A DNA stretch of 21,706 nt from a virus: positions 1 to 21,706 of IMG/VR virus record IMGVR_UViG_3300030109_001617; one strand, 5' to 3'. The notes beneath the pieces are model-generated. The model worked only from the letters and a program-made list of their open reading frames with translations, was not told the origin of the DNA and ran no database searches. Positions 1 through 5,022 of this stretch are shown here, one piece after another (position 1 is the first letter of the stretch; the number at the start of each line of letters is the position of its first letter). The translations under genes and the position numbers were made by a program.

Positions 1-20
1 TATCACCCCGTGATATTTTT
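1..20 (+). terminator. Possible intrinsic terminator of a gene left of the window
   Basis: TATCAC and GTGATA form a 6-bp stem around a CCC loop, followed at once by five T. This fits a weak rightward rho-independent terminator closing an upstream gene that lies outside the window. The stem is short and AT-rich, so the call is tentative. Confidence 0.4.
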
Positions 21-271
21 GCAACAAATACTGTGGCATTATTGCAACAAGTACGTTAGGTCTTTATGTTATGCACAAATCACATATGCCTGCATAGTCC
101 TATAATCTTTTTATACATAGCAGGTTTAAAAAAAACGCCTAGGCTGACCGAAAAAAAATATTAGTCGCTGTACAAGGCTATAAATGGCATTATCTTAGTT
201 AATACGTTGATTTTATTACGTAAAATTTGTGTGACATATTGCGACACGCATGACCCAGGGGGGGTCTGCAC

Positions 272-283
272 GTACACGTGTAC
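272..283. promoter_or_regulatory. Perfect 12-bp palindrome, operator-like
   Basis: GTACACGTGTAC is its own reverse complement. It lies between two ATGACCC direct repeats in otherwise AT-rich non-coding DNA. Such a palindrome could bind a dimeric repressor, but no repressor gene is seen nearby and no second copy was noticed in the window. Confidence 0.3.
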
Positions 284-347
284 AGAAATGACCCGAGATT
301 GGGTAAATAGTTCTATATACCAGAGGGCGGCTACTTACTTTAGACAC

Positions 348-370
348 AAAAAAAGCCCCATATAGGAGCT
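348..370 (-). terminator. Intrinsic terminator of the leftward 82-aa gene
   Basis: Read on the minus strand, AGCTCC and GGGGCT form a 6-bp stem (one G-T pair) around a short AT loop, followed by seven T. It starts 12 bases past the stop of the leftward gene, the expected place for its terminator. Confidence 0.75.
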
Positions 371-382
371 TCTGTAGTAAAA

Positions 383-631
383 TCAACGGGTTAGTCCCTT
401 ATACCAGGGGTCTTTAGTAGCTCGTTTCCTTTTCTTTTTCGGGGGATTACTCTCTTTTTGTTCTTCTGCACGTAGTTTCTGCATAAGGGCAACTGCATCA
501 CTATCGGGTTTCGTCCTTTGGGGGGCTTTCTTGACGACATATTCTCCTCGTTGATACTTTAAGGGAGATTTGTACTCTTTTTTAAAGTATCTCTTGGGTG
601 TATTTGTGTTTTTCCTAAATATCTCGACCAT
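383..631 (-). CDS. Small basic protein of unknown function (82 aa)
   Basis: This is the only leftward gene in the window. The 82-aa product is strongly basic, with lysine/arginine clusters near residues 7-27 and a PPKKKRKRATK stretch near the C-terminus. No membrane segment, signal peptide or recognised domain is visible. A nucleic-acid-binding or early regulatory role would fit the composition and the isolated, divergently transcribed position, but that is inference. It has a dedicated promoter (733-761), a terminator hairpin in its leader (659-681) and a terminator just after its stop (348-370). The Shine-Dalgarno is weak (AGAG close to the ATG). The complete transcription-unit architecture supports it as a real gene. 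Confidence 0.65.
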   Translation of the reverse strand: MVEIFRKNTNTPKRYFKKEYKSPLKYQRGEYVVKKAPQRTKPDSDAVALMQKLRAEEQKESNPPKKKRKRATKDPWYKGLTR

Positions 632-658
632 AATCTCTAAGGGGGCTACTCCAGAGAC

Positions 659-681
659 AAAAAAAGCTTCCGAAGAAGCCT
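659..681 (-). terminator. UUCG-loop intrinsic terminator or attenuator in the leader of the leftward gene
   Basis: On the minus strand AGGCTTC, TTCG, GAAGCTT and a T-run follow in order. This is a 7-bp stem (one G-T pair) closed by a C(UUCG)G tetraloop and then a U-tract. It lies about 45 nt downstream of the predicted start of the leftward transcript and 28 bp before the 82-aa gene. It would end most transcripts before the gene or act as an attenuator. Confidence 0.8.
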
Positions 682-726
682 ATAATGTTAACCTGAAAAA
701 GAAAAAAAGGGGAAAAAAAGAAAAAC
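659..726 (-). ncRNA. Candidate small RNA of about 68 nt, or attenuated leader
   Basis: Transcription from the promoter at 733-761 would start near 726 and meet the UUCG terminator ending at 659. The first 31 nt (complement of 725-695) are pyrimidines only, an unusual C/U tract. No ORF fits in this RNA. It could be an independent sRNA, or an untranslated leader controlling read-through into the 82-aa gene. The element is inferred from promoter and terminator spacing, not from a known RNA family. Confidence 0.45.
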
Positions 727-732
727 ATGGAT

Positions 733-761
733 TTTATACCAACTTTTGACCACCTTGTCAA
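733..761 (-). promoter_or_regulatory. Strong sigma70-type promoter, leftward
   Basis: On the minus strand the -35 is TTGACA (761-756), the spacer is exactly 17 bp, and the -10 is TATAAA (738-733) with TG just upstream (extended -10). The predicted start is near 726. The -10 region, GGTATAAAAT, is shared with the promoter at 14553-14588 and nearly with that at 801-836. Confidence 0.8.
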
Positions 762-800
762 CCCCCTAAATAAAAATAAATTTTCATTGACACTAATTTA

Positions 801-836
801 TGTACAATTTCATCATTATGTGGTATAATATGTATA
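801..836 (+). promoter_or_regulatory. Extended -10 promoter, rightward
   Basis: TGTACA (801-806, 4 of 6 matches to the -35 consensus), a 17-bp spacer, and TGG-TATAAT with the -10 hexamer at 824-829. Predicted start is near 836. The 21 bp at 816-836 match 14568-14588, upstream of the capsid gene, with a single mismatch. A TTGACA also occurs at 787-792 but is too far from the -10 (31 bp). Confidence 0.75.
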
Positions 837-838
837 TT

Positions 839-1039
839 ATGACTGTACAACCACAATTTGGTTCTTTATTAGAGCAAATCTGCTATGAATATGAAAAATA
901 TGGTAGATTTAAAACACATATACCAAGCCATCACGTTATTTACATACGTGCGGCTTTAAAAGGACGTACTGGGAAAGACTTCAGCGTTGAGGATATAGAA
1001 AAGGCATTGGTAGCGGAGGGTATGTCGCAGTATGTATAG
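839..1039 (+). CDS. Small hypothetical protein (66 aa), possibly leaderless
   Basis: The frame is open from an ATG at 800, but the promoter at 801-836 overlaps those codons. The next in-frame ATG at 839 is therefore the likely start. It lies about 3 nt from the predicted transcription start and has no Shine-Dalgarno, as expected for leaderless initiation. The 66-aa product looks soluble and mainly helical. It has an aromatic-rich first half (YEYEKYGRF) and a helix with acidic and hydrophobic residues near the C-terminus (FSVEDIEKALVAEG). No family is recognised. It is followed by a hairpin on its stop codon and a terminator at 1117-1156, so it forms a one-gene transcription unit. A small phage regulator or inhibitor is possible but unproven. 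Confidence 0.6.
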   Translation: MTVQPQFGSLLEQICYEYEKYGRFKTHIPSHHVIYIRAALKGRTGKDFSVEDIEKALVAEGMSQYV

Positions 1040-1116
1040 AGAGTAATCTCTATCGTCACAGAGCAGCTTGATACTGTACTTATTCCTGCGGGGTTCGATG
1101 CAGTTACTCAAGTTTA
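1037..1116 (+). other. Structured 3' region with mutually exclusive hairpins
   Basis: TAGAGA-GTAA-TCTCTA (1037-1052) makes a stem with a GNRA-type loop directly on the stop codon. CTGC (1086-1089) can pair with GCAG at 1100-1103 or at 1063-1066. GAGTAA (1041-1046), inside the first hairpin, is also complementary to TTACTC (1104-1109), so two folds compete. The 3' terminator follows at 1117. A stable 3'-UTR RNA is possible; no known RNA family was recognised. Confidence 0.35.
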
Positions 1117-1156
1117 GGGCGAGATTATACTAATGTCGGTCTCGCCCATTATTTTT
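1117..1156 (+). terminator. Intrinsic terminator after the 66-aa gene
   Basis: GGGCGAGA (1117-1124) pairs perfectly with TCTCGCCC (1140-1147) over a 15-nt loop and is followed by ATTATTTTT. The 8-bp GC-rich stem with a T-rich tail is a convincing terminator, separating the left unit from the lysis and small-gene cassette. Confidence 0.8.
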
Positions 1157-1166
1157 AGGAAGAAGA

Positions 1167-1382
1167 ATGTTTAAGACACTTGTATTAGTATGTTTATCAA
1201 CAAATCCAAACATATGTCAAGCACTAGAGGATTTGTATGGACCATATGAGACGCATAAGCAATGTGTACAAAGAGCGTATGAGATAGCTAGGGATTTACC
1301 AGAACATATGCCTAATTACGTGGCTATGAAGTATAAATGTGTAGACCCCTTAGATAAAAGAGTTGATAAGAAGAATATCTAA
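1167..1382 (+). CDS. Small cysteine-containing protein with hydrophobic N-terminus (71 aa)
   Basis: A Shine-Dalgarno AGGAAG lies just before the ATG. The product starts with a short hydrophobic stretch (MFKTLVLVCLS), which could be a signal or membrane anchor. Later come conserved-looking cysteines: C in a QALEDLYGPYETHKQC helix, and a YKC near residue 57. The pattern hydrophobic start, aromatic plus about five residues then C-x3-A, then a Y-x-C strand recurs in the 60-aa product at 4840-5022, so the two look like diverged members of one family. The paired cysteines suggest an exported, disulphide-bonded mini-domain. The function is unknown. The stop overlaps the next start (TAATG). Confidence 0.75.
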   Translation: MFKTLVLVCLSTNPNICQALEDLYGPYETHKQCVQRAYEIARDLPEHMPNYVAMKYKCVDPLDKRVDKKNI

Positions 1383-1660
1383 TGGCAGGGATGAAAGGGC
1401 ACACTATAAAGGGCGGACATAAGCGACCAACTAAGTCTGGTGCTGGTATGACCAAAAAAGGTGTGGCTAAGTATCGAAGAGATAACCCTGGCAGTAAATT
1501 AAAGACTGCCGTTACAGGTAAAGTAAAACCAGGAAGTAAAGCAGCTAAAAGAAGAAAGTCATTTTGTGCTAGAAGTGCAGGACAGATGAAGAAGTTTCCA
1601 AAGGCAGCTAAGAATCCTAATAGTCGTTTACGACAAGCAAGGAGAAGATGGAAGTGTTAA
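1382..1660 (+). CDS. Basic DUF6321-like phage protein (92 aa)
   Basis: The 92-aa product is extremely rich in lysine and arginine and glycine-rich at the N-terminus. Its second half carries KRRKSFCARSAGQMKKFPK, then PNSRLRQARRRWKC at the end. From memory, this C-terminal signature (SFCAR-x-G-MK, then a terminal R-R-W-x-C) is typical of the DUF6321 family of phage proteins, whose role is unknown. The composition suggests DNA or nucleic-acid binding, perhaps a virion-associated condensing protein, but this is inference. It overlaps the preceding gene by one base (TAATG), and its end overlaps the start of a 37-aa ORF. The DUF number was not checked by search. Confidence 0.8.
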   Translation: MAGMKGHTIKGGHKRPTKSGAGMTKKGVAKYRRDNPGSKLKTAVTGKVKPGSKAAKRRKSFCARSAGQMKKFPKAAKNPNSRLRQARRRWKC

Positions 1661-1761
1661 TAGAATTAAACTTTAGATTATTTAAGGTACTTAATAAGAT
1701 TAGCAATAATTGTTATAGACGTTATGTAAAATTACTACATAAGTCACAGGGGAGAATATAG
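1648..1761 (+). CDS. Candidate microgene (37 aa)
   Basis: ATG at 1648 sits behind an AGGAG inside the end of the upstream basic-protein gene. The frame runs 37 codons to a TAG at 1759-1761, whose G is the first base of the GTG start of the holin gene (TAGTG). Without it there would be a 100-bp gap in an otherwise gapless cassette. The stop/start overlap and the good ribosome site argue for real translation. The peptide is basic and amphipathic (MEVLIELNFRLFKVLNKI...). No homologue is recognised. It may also serve only to couple ribosomes onto the holin start. Confidence 0.5.
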   Translation: MEVLIELNFRLFKVLNKISNNCYRRYVKLLHKSQGRI

Positions 1762-2153
1762 TGCTCAGTGCATTAATTGGACCTATAGCTAGTTTAGCTG
1801 GGACTTGGTTTGAGAACAAAGTCGAGAAGACAAAGGCAGAAGGACAAGCTAAGGTCGCAGAGGCTCGTGCTCGTGCTACTGTTGCAGAGAAAGTTGCAGC
1901 AGGTGAGGTTGCATGGGAAGGTAAGATGGCAGATGCTACTGTGGATTCTTGGAAAGACGAATTTGCGTTAGTGGTGCTACTCACCCCAGCAATTTTAGTT
2001 TTTATTCCAGGGATGACGGAATATGTTGAACATGGATTCACAATACTGGCAACTCTTCCAGAGTGGTATCAGTACTTATTATATATTGCAATTAGTGCAA
2101 GTTTTGGAATCAAAGGAGTTGGACAAGCTGCAAAGATGTTCAAGAAGAAGTAA
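1761..2153 (+). CDS. Holin of the 3TM / GTA-holin type (130 aa)
   Basis: This is a small membrane protein expected to form pores in the inner membrane and release or activate the lysozyme encoded next to it. It has an N-terminal hydrophobic segment (residues 1-14, SALIGPIASLAG), an alanine- and charge-rich helix (18-55), transmembrane segment 1 (about 68-84, ending in FIPG) and transmembrane segment 2 (about 103-120), then a basic tail (KMFKKK). This order, with a WKDE motif just before the first main segment, matches what I recall of the GTA_holin_3TM family (PF11351). It starts at GTG with a GGGGAG ribosome site. Its stop is directly followed by the lysozyme ATG, giving a classic lysis pair. 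Confidence 0.8.
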   Translation: MLSALIGPIASLAGTWFENKVEKTKAEGQAKVAEARARATVAEKVAAGEVAWEGKMADATVDSWKDEFALVVLLTPAILVFIPGMTEYVEHGFTILATLPEWYQYLLYIAISASFGIKGVGQAAKMFKKK

Positions 2154-2618
2154 ATGAATTTAATTACACTACAAGATGAATTAGCAAATGATGAAGGTAT
2201 CAAATACGAAACCTATAACTGCTCACTTGGGCATTTAACTGGAGGAATTGGTCACCTTATCACTGAATGGGATATAGAGTACTATGATAAGCCTATAGGA
2301 ACTAAAGTACCAAATGAACAAGTAAATGATTGGTTTGAGAGTGACATAAAAACAACTATAAAAGATTGTAAGTTATTGTTCTCTCAATTTGATGACTTAC
2401 CTGATGAGATACAATTAGTACTTGCGAATATGTGCTTTCAATTAGGTAGACCTCGTTTATCTAAATTTAAAAAGATGATTGCTGCTGTAGAAAATTTGGA
2501 TTGGTCAAGTATGGCAGATGAGATGCACGACAGCACGTGGAGATGGCAGACACCCGAAAGAGCACAACGTCTTATAAGTCGTGTTGAAAAACAAATGATT
2601 AGTGAAATACCAACATAG
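2154..2618 (+). CDS. Endolysin, T4-lysozyme-like (GH24) with Cys in place of catalytic Asp
   Basis: This is a peptidoglycan muramidase that cuts the cell wall during lysis. The N-terminal active site aligns with T4 lysozyme. E14 (in NDEG) corresponds to Glu11, C23 (in YNCSLG) to Asp20, and T29 (in HLTGGIGH) to Thr26. The C-terminal half has the helical-lobe signature DSTWRWQTPERAQRL, like the W-x3-TP-x-RA-x-R of the family. Length 154 aa is normal (T4: 164). No signal peptide is visible, so access to the wall needs the holin at 1761. The Asp-to-Cys change is not necessarily inactivating: a D20C mutant of T4 lysozyme is reported to keep activity. Translation is likely coupled to the holin. Confidence 0.88.
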   Translation: MNLITLQDELANDEGIKYETYNCSLGHLTGGIGHLITEWDIEYYDKPIGTKVPNEQVNDWFESDIKTTIKDCKLLFSQFDDLPDEIQLVLANMCFQLGRPRLSKFKKMIAAVENLDWSSMADEMHDSTWRWQTPERAQRLISRVEKQMISEIPT

Positions 2619-2667
2619 AGAGCAGAGCGGCTATAACACGCATTAATAAACTAGGAGCACCAGCGTA

Positions 2668-3135
2668 ATGGAAAAAATTACAAATGAAGATTTAATAAAA
2701 GCTAAAGATAGAAAATTTATGACTGAGTCAAAAGAGGCTGTTAGTAAAATTGGCAAAGATGATAAAATTGATACAAGTAAGATGAAGTTACGTAAAGATA
2801 CTAGCAAAAAAGATTTAGCGGATATGTACAGATTTAGAATGGGACTACCTAAATCAATGTCTGATGATAAAGTTATTAAGATGTTTCAAAATCAAGGAGT
2901 GCCTAAAAATAAAATGGGAGCTGCTAAACTTCCTAAGAAATCCATTATGGAAATACCAACTAACGTACCAAGATTAATGAGAGGTGCTTTATTAGGAGAC
3001 CTTGATAAAGATGGCAAGATGTCTGGATACGAAACAGCTAGACAAAAAGCTATTGAGAAAAGTATGAAAGAACAGAAAACTAAGAAAGCTAAAAGTGGTT
3101 TAGCAATAGGTATCGCAAAGATTAAGAGTAAATGA
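2668..3135 (+). CDS. Basic protein with one EF-hand calcium-binding loop (155 aa)
   Basis: A lysine-rich protein with no membrane segment. Residues 111-122 form a textbook EF-hand loop: D111, D113, D115, G116 and the terminal E122, flanked by potential helices (PRLMRGALLG before, ARQKAIEKSM after). Just before it, around residues 92-108, is IMEIPTNVPRLMRGA, which recurs almost unchanged at the N-terminus of the next protein. A calcium-binding virion or assembly protein is possible; no family was recognised. Start choice: ATG at 2668 preceded by AGGAG at a long spacing of about 11 nt. It ends in an ATGA-type overlap with the next gene. Confidence 0.75.
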   Translation: MEKITNEDLIKAKDRKFMTESKEAVSKIGKDDKIDTSKMKLRKDTSKKDLADMYRFRMGLPKSMSDDKVIKMFQNQGVPKNKMGAAKLPKKSIMEIPTNVPRLMRGALLGDLDKDGKMSGYETARQKAIEKSMKEQKTKKAKSGLAIGIAKIKSK

Positions 3136-3557
3136 ATAAAAAGCATATCATGGAATTACCAACTAATGTGCCTAGATTAAAGAAAGGGGCAGGTATGATT
3201 GAATTACCTGACGGAGGTAAATACTTCCCAGGGGGTAAAAGAATGAGCGAGTTTGCTCCTGATGTAGGACAAAGTAGCCGAGATACATTTACATCGGAAC
3301 TTATGGGTAAGTATGAATTTAAAACTCCTGTGATAAAACCTAAGAAAGAACAGTCTTCTATGCCACTTAAACAGGCTATGAGACCAAGAGATAGAAAAGC
3401 AAAAGATTTAAGAAAATTCAGAAAAGCAAAAAAAGATTCATTCTTAGGACTTGGACTTGGGATGAAAGAAGAGCATCCTGATAACATAAATAAGAAGACC
3501 CCATACAAAAGTATGGATTTGCTAGGTAAGCAAAAGAAGAAGAAGATAGCTATATAA
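3132..3557 (+). CDS. Basic hypothetical protein sharing a TNVPRL motif with its neighbour (141 aa)
   Basis: The ATG at 3132 overlaps the upstream TGA. The first 18 residues contain HIMELPTNVPRLKKGAG, nearly identical to an internal segment of the preceding protein. A glycine/proline-rich part follows (ELPDGGKYFPGGKRM), then a highly charged KR-rich region (about 80-105), and a KQKKKKIAI end. There are no transmembrane segments, catalytic motifs or cysteines. The shared motif may bind a common partner, for example a virion protein, or mark a duplication. Function unknown. Confidence 0.7.
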   Translation: MNKKHIMELPTNVPRLKKGAGMIELPDGGKYFPGGKRMSEFAPDVGQSSRDTFTSELMGKYEFKTPVIKPKKEQSSMPLKQAMRPRDRKAKDLRKFRKAKKDSFLGLGLGMKEEHPDNINKKTPYKSMDLLGKQKKKKIAI

Positions 3558-3567
3558 GGAGATACTA

Positions 3568-3756
3568 ATGGCTAAACATACTAAAGGTGCTGCTAATGGT
3601 GGCAAGAAGAAAAAGAAGCCAATCAAGAAAATGCAGAGTGGTGGAATGAAAATGACCAAGGGCATGGCTCGTGGTGGAGCTAAGACTAAAATGAAAATGG
3701 GCGGCTCTAAGATGACTAAGGGATATGCCAGGGGTGGAGCAATAAGACGTAAGTAA
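3568..3756 (+). CDS. Lys/Gly/Met-rich repeat protein (62 aa)
   Basis: A very short, extremely basic protein with a good ribosome site (AAGGAG). The sequence is low complexity: a KKKKK block, then two copies of a repeat of about 17 residues centred on KMTKGMARGGA and KMTKGYARGGA. Similar MTKGYARGGA-type peptides are common in marine phage genomes as far as I recall, without assigned function. Composition suggests electrostatic binding to DNA or RNA. Its stop overlaps the next start (TAATG). Confidence 0.7.
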   Translation: MAKHTKGAANGGKKKKKPIKKMQSGGMKMTKGMARGGAKTKMKMGGSKMTKGYARGGAIRRK

Positions 3757-4451
3757 TGCCGTATCTCATAAGTAACGTACCCCATTTTAAGTGCTGGGTA
3801 CGTAGGGAGTTTACGTGCAACCATCAAAAGTACCATGGAGAGTTTCTTCATGCTATGGTTATAGCCGTAAACACAATCCCAGATAGGTCTTTAAGCTTCC
3901 AAGTTGTTTTCACTGGTTGCGAAGTAGACCGAGAAGATGGTCCTGATGCGAATGTGCATGGAGGAGCAATGTGGGCAAGGATGCCTATACAAGCCCTAGT
4001 CGCAGATATACCTGTAGAAGAATGGGCAGAACCTATGGAAGACCATTTGTGTCAACCATGGGATTGCGAATCAAGAACACATAGTGTTGTAGTTATGGAT
4101 AGAGTCAGCTCTTCTCCATGGCTATGTAAGATTGATAATCAGTTCCATAAAGGTAAGTATTTATTTACAGTTGACTACACAGAGAATGACATTGCAGATG
4201 ACCCAGCACAACATAAGCAGTCTCATGTATTGTACTTAACTGATGCAGGTAAATGGACAGGTAATATTGTAGCTTTACCTAACAACAGAGTTAGAGCAAC
4301 AAGTCCTGCACTATGGAGAACTGGAGAAGGTGCACCAGATTTTAGCCCTTCACAGTGGACACACTCTGCAGAGTCACATGAAACTTACTTAGACCCTACA
4401 ATAACTTTTAATAACTTATATTCAGATGGCAGCAAAAAGAAAAAAAAGTGA
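3756..4451 (+). CDS. Conserved marine-phage hypothetical protein (231 aa)
   Basis: A well-folded-looking, neutral to acidic protein that stands out among the basic neighbours. It is rich in tryptophan and histidine. Recognisable blocks are HFKCWVRREF near the start, HGGAMWARMPI (about 68-78), HLCQPWDCESRTHSVV (about 96-112), KYLFTVDYTENDIADDPAQH (about 133-153) and GNIVALPNNRVRATSP (about 168-184). I recall close relatives in cyanophages and other marine phages, always unassigned. A beta-rich structural or virion-associated role is possible. There is no membrane segment. The last 26 bases overlap the next gene. The end (SDGSKKKKK) is basic, perhaps a by-product of that overlap. Confidence 0.8.
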   Translation: MPYLISNVPHFKCWVRREFTCNHQKYHGEFLHAMVIAVNTIPDRSLSFQVVFTGCEVDREDGPDANVHGGAMWARMPIQALVADIPVEEWAEPMEDHLCQPWDCESRTHSVVVMDRVSSSPWLCKIDNQFHKGKYLFTVDYTENDIADDPAQHKQSHVLYLTDAGKWTGNIVALPNNRVRATSPALWRTGEGAPDFSPSQWTHSAESHETYLDPTITFNNLYSDGSKKKKK

Positions 4452-4734
4452 CCCTAAAGTTGGAACAGGGAAAAAGCCAAAGGGGTCGGATAGACGTTTA
4501 TATACTGATGAAAACCCTAAGGACACAGTTAGAATTAAATTTGCTACTCCAGCAGATGCTAGAGCGACAGTCGCAAAAGTTAGAAAAGTTAATAAACCTT
4601 ATGCACGAAAGATACAAATCCTAACAGTTATGGAACAACGTGCCAAGGTTATGGGTAAAACCGAAGTAGTTAAAATAGCAAAAGTAGCTAAAGAAAGTCT
4701 AAAGAGGGCACATGAACGAAAAAAGAAAAAATAG
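4426..4734 (+). CDS. Basic hypothetical protein (102 aa)
   Basis: The gene starts inside the end of the previous one, with no clear Shine-Dalgarno, so translation is probably coupled. The product has a basic N-terminal tail (AAKRKKSDPKVGTGKKPKG), a central conserved-looking segment with DRRLYTDENPKDTVRIKF and ATPADARATVAKV, then helices rich in lysine, ending in HERKKKK. I recall the YTDENP-x-DTV-x-IKF block from other marine viral genomes but cannot name the family safely. Nucleic-acid binding would fit the charge; function unknown. Confidence 0.75.
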   Translation: MAAKRKKSDPKVGTGKKPKGSDRRLYTDENPKDTVRIKFATPADARATVAKVRKVNKPYARKIQILTVMEQRAKVMGKTEVVKIAKVAKESLKRAHERKKKK

Positions 4735-4840
4735 ATGCGAGACTTGCGAATGTTATGATTGCGATTGTGACGAGTGTAACTGCGATTGCCACGAAGAAAA
4801 ATCCACTGAAGAACAACTGGAGTTGGATTTTATTAATTAA
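4712..4840 (+). CDS. Cysteine-rich metallothionein-like microprotein (42 aa)
   Basis: A 42-codon gene starting at ATG 4712 inside the end of the upstream gene, behind an AGAGGG ribosome site. It ends in TAA 4838-4840, whose last base is the A of the next ATG. Residues 9-27 hold eight cysteines and one histidine: C9, C12, C14, C17, C19, C22, C24, C26 and H27, mostly spaced by one or two acidic residues. Dense C-x-C and C-x2-C spacing is the hallmark of metallothioneins and other metal-cluster peptides. The tail is acidic (EEKSTEEQLELDF). Binding of zinc, copper or an iron-sulphur cluster is inferred. No known family match was recalled. A wrong-frame artefact is unlikely given eight regularly spaced cysteines and the double stop/start overlap. 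Confidence 0.75.
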   Translation: MNEKRKNRCETCECYDCDCDECNCDCHEEKSTEEQLELDFIN

Positions 4841-5022
4841 TGATTGAGTTTGTGTTGGTGTTTATGATGGGAATAAGAGTAGTAGACCAAACACAAACTT
4901 TCCAGGATATAGATAGATGTTTGTATTTTGCAGAGAGATTAACAAAACAACCTTCAATACCACAACAGGAAGGACCTAATCTAAGAATAACAGCATATTG
5001 TAAACCCATAAGGAAAAGATAA
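4840..5022 (+). CDS. Small cysteine-containing protein, paralogue-like to the gene at 1167 (60 aa)
   Basis: The product begins with a hydrophobic stretch (MIEFVLVFMMGIRVV) that may be a signal or anchor. A helix DIDRCLYFAERL follows, and an ITAYCKPI strand near the end. The two cysteines (about residues 27 and 54) sit as in the 71-aa protein at 1167-1382 (QCVQRAYEIA and MKYKCV). This suggests one family of exported disulphide mini-proteins present twice. Start and stop are both in TAATG overlaps, so it is coupled to the cysteine-rich microgene before it and the membrane protein after it. Function unknown. Confidence 0.75.
   Translation: MIEFVLVFMMGIRVVDQTQTFQDIDRCLYFAERLTKQPSIPQQEGPNLRITAYCKPIRKR

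Larger units (their letters stand above)
1..347. other. Non-coding left region with short repeats and palindromes
   Basis: About 350 bp without a convincing gene. It holds a direct repeat of TTGCAACAA at 19-27 and 42-50, the palindrome GCCTAGGC at 137-144, A-runs at about 127-135 and 151-158, and a GC-richer block at 250-304. That block has inverted repeats (GACCC at 252-256 with GGGTC at 262-266; ACCC with GGGT at about 291-304), two copies of ATGACCC (about 250-256 and 288-294) and a 12-bp palindrome. A regulatory or boundary function is possible but is not shown by the sequence. Confidence 0.5.

Noticed and set aside
787-792. TTGACA as the -35 of the rightward promoter
   Set aside because: It is 31 bp from the TATAAT; no -10-like hexamer lies 16-18 bp downstream of it.
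1085-1110. tRNA-like GGTTCGATGC motif
   Set aside because: It resembles a T-loop, but the flanking bases do not make a 5-bp T-stem, and no acceptor or anticodon stem can be built around it.
2606-2668. Open frame reading ...SRAAITRINKLGAPA after the lysozyme stop, possibly a frameshifted extension
   Set aside because: It is bounded by a TGA at 2603-2605 in the same frame, has no start codon and no slippery sequence where a shift would be needed. The lysozyme is complete without it.
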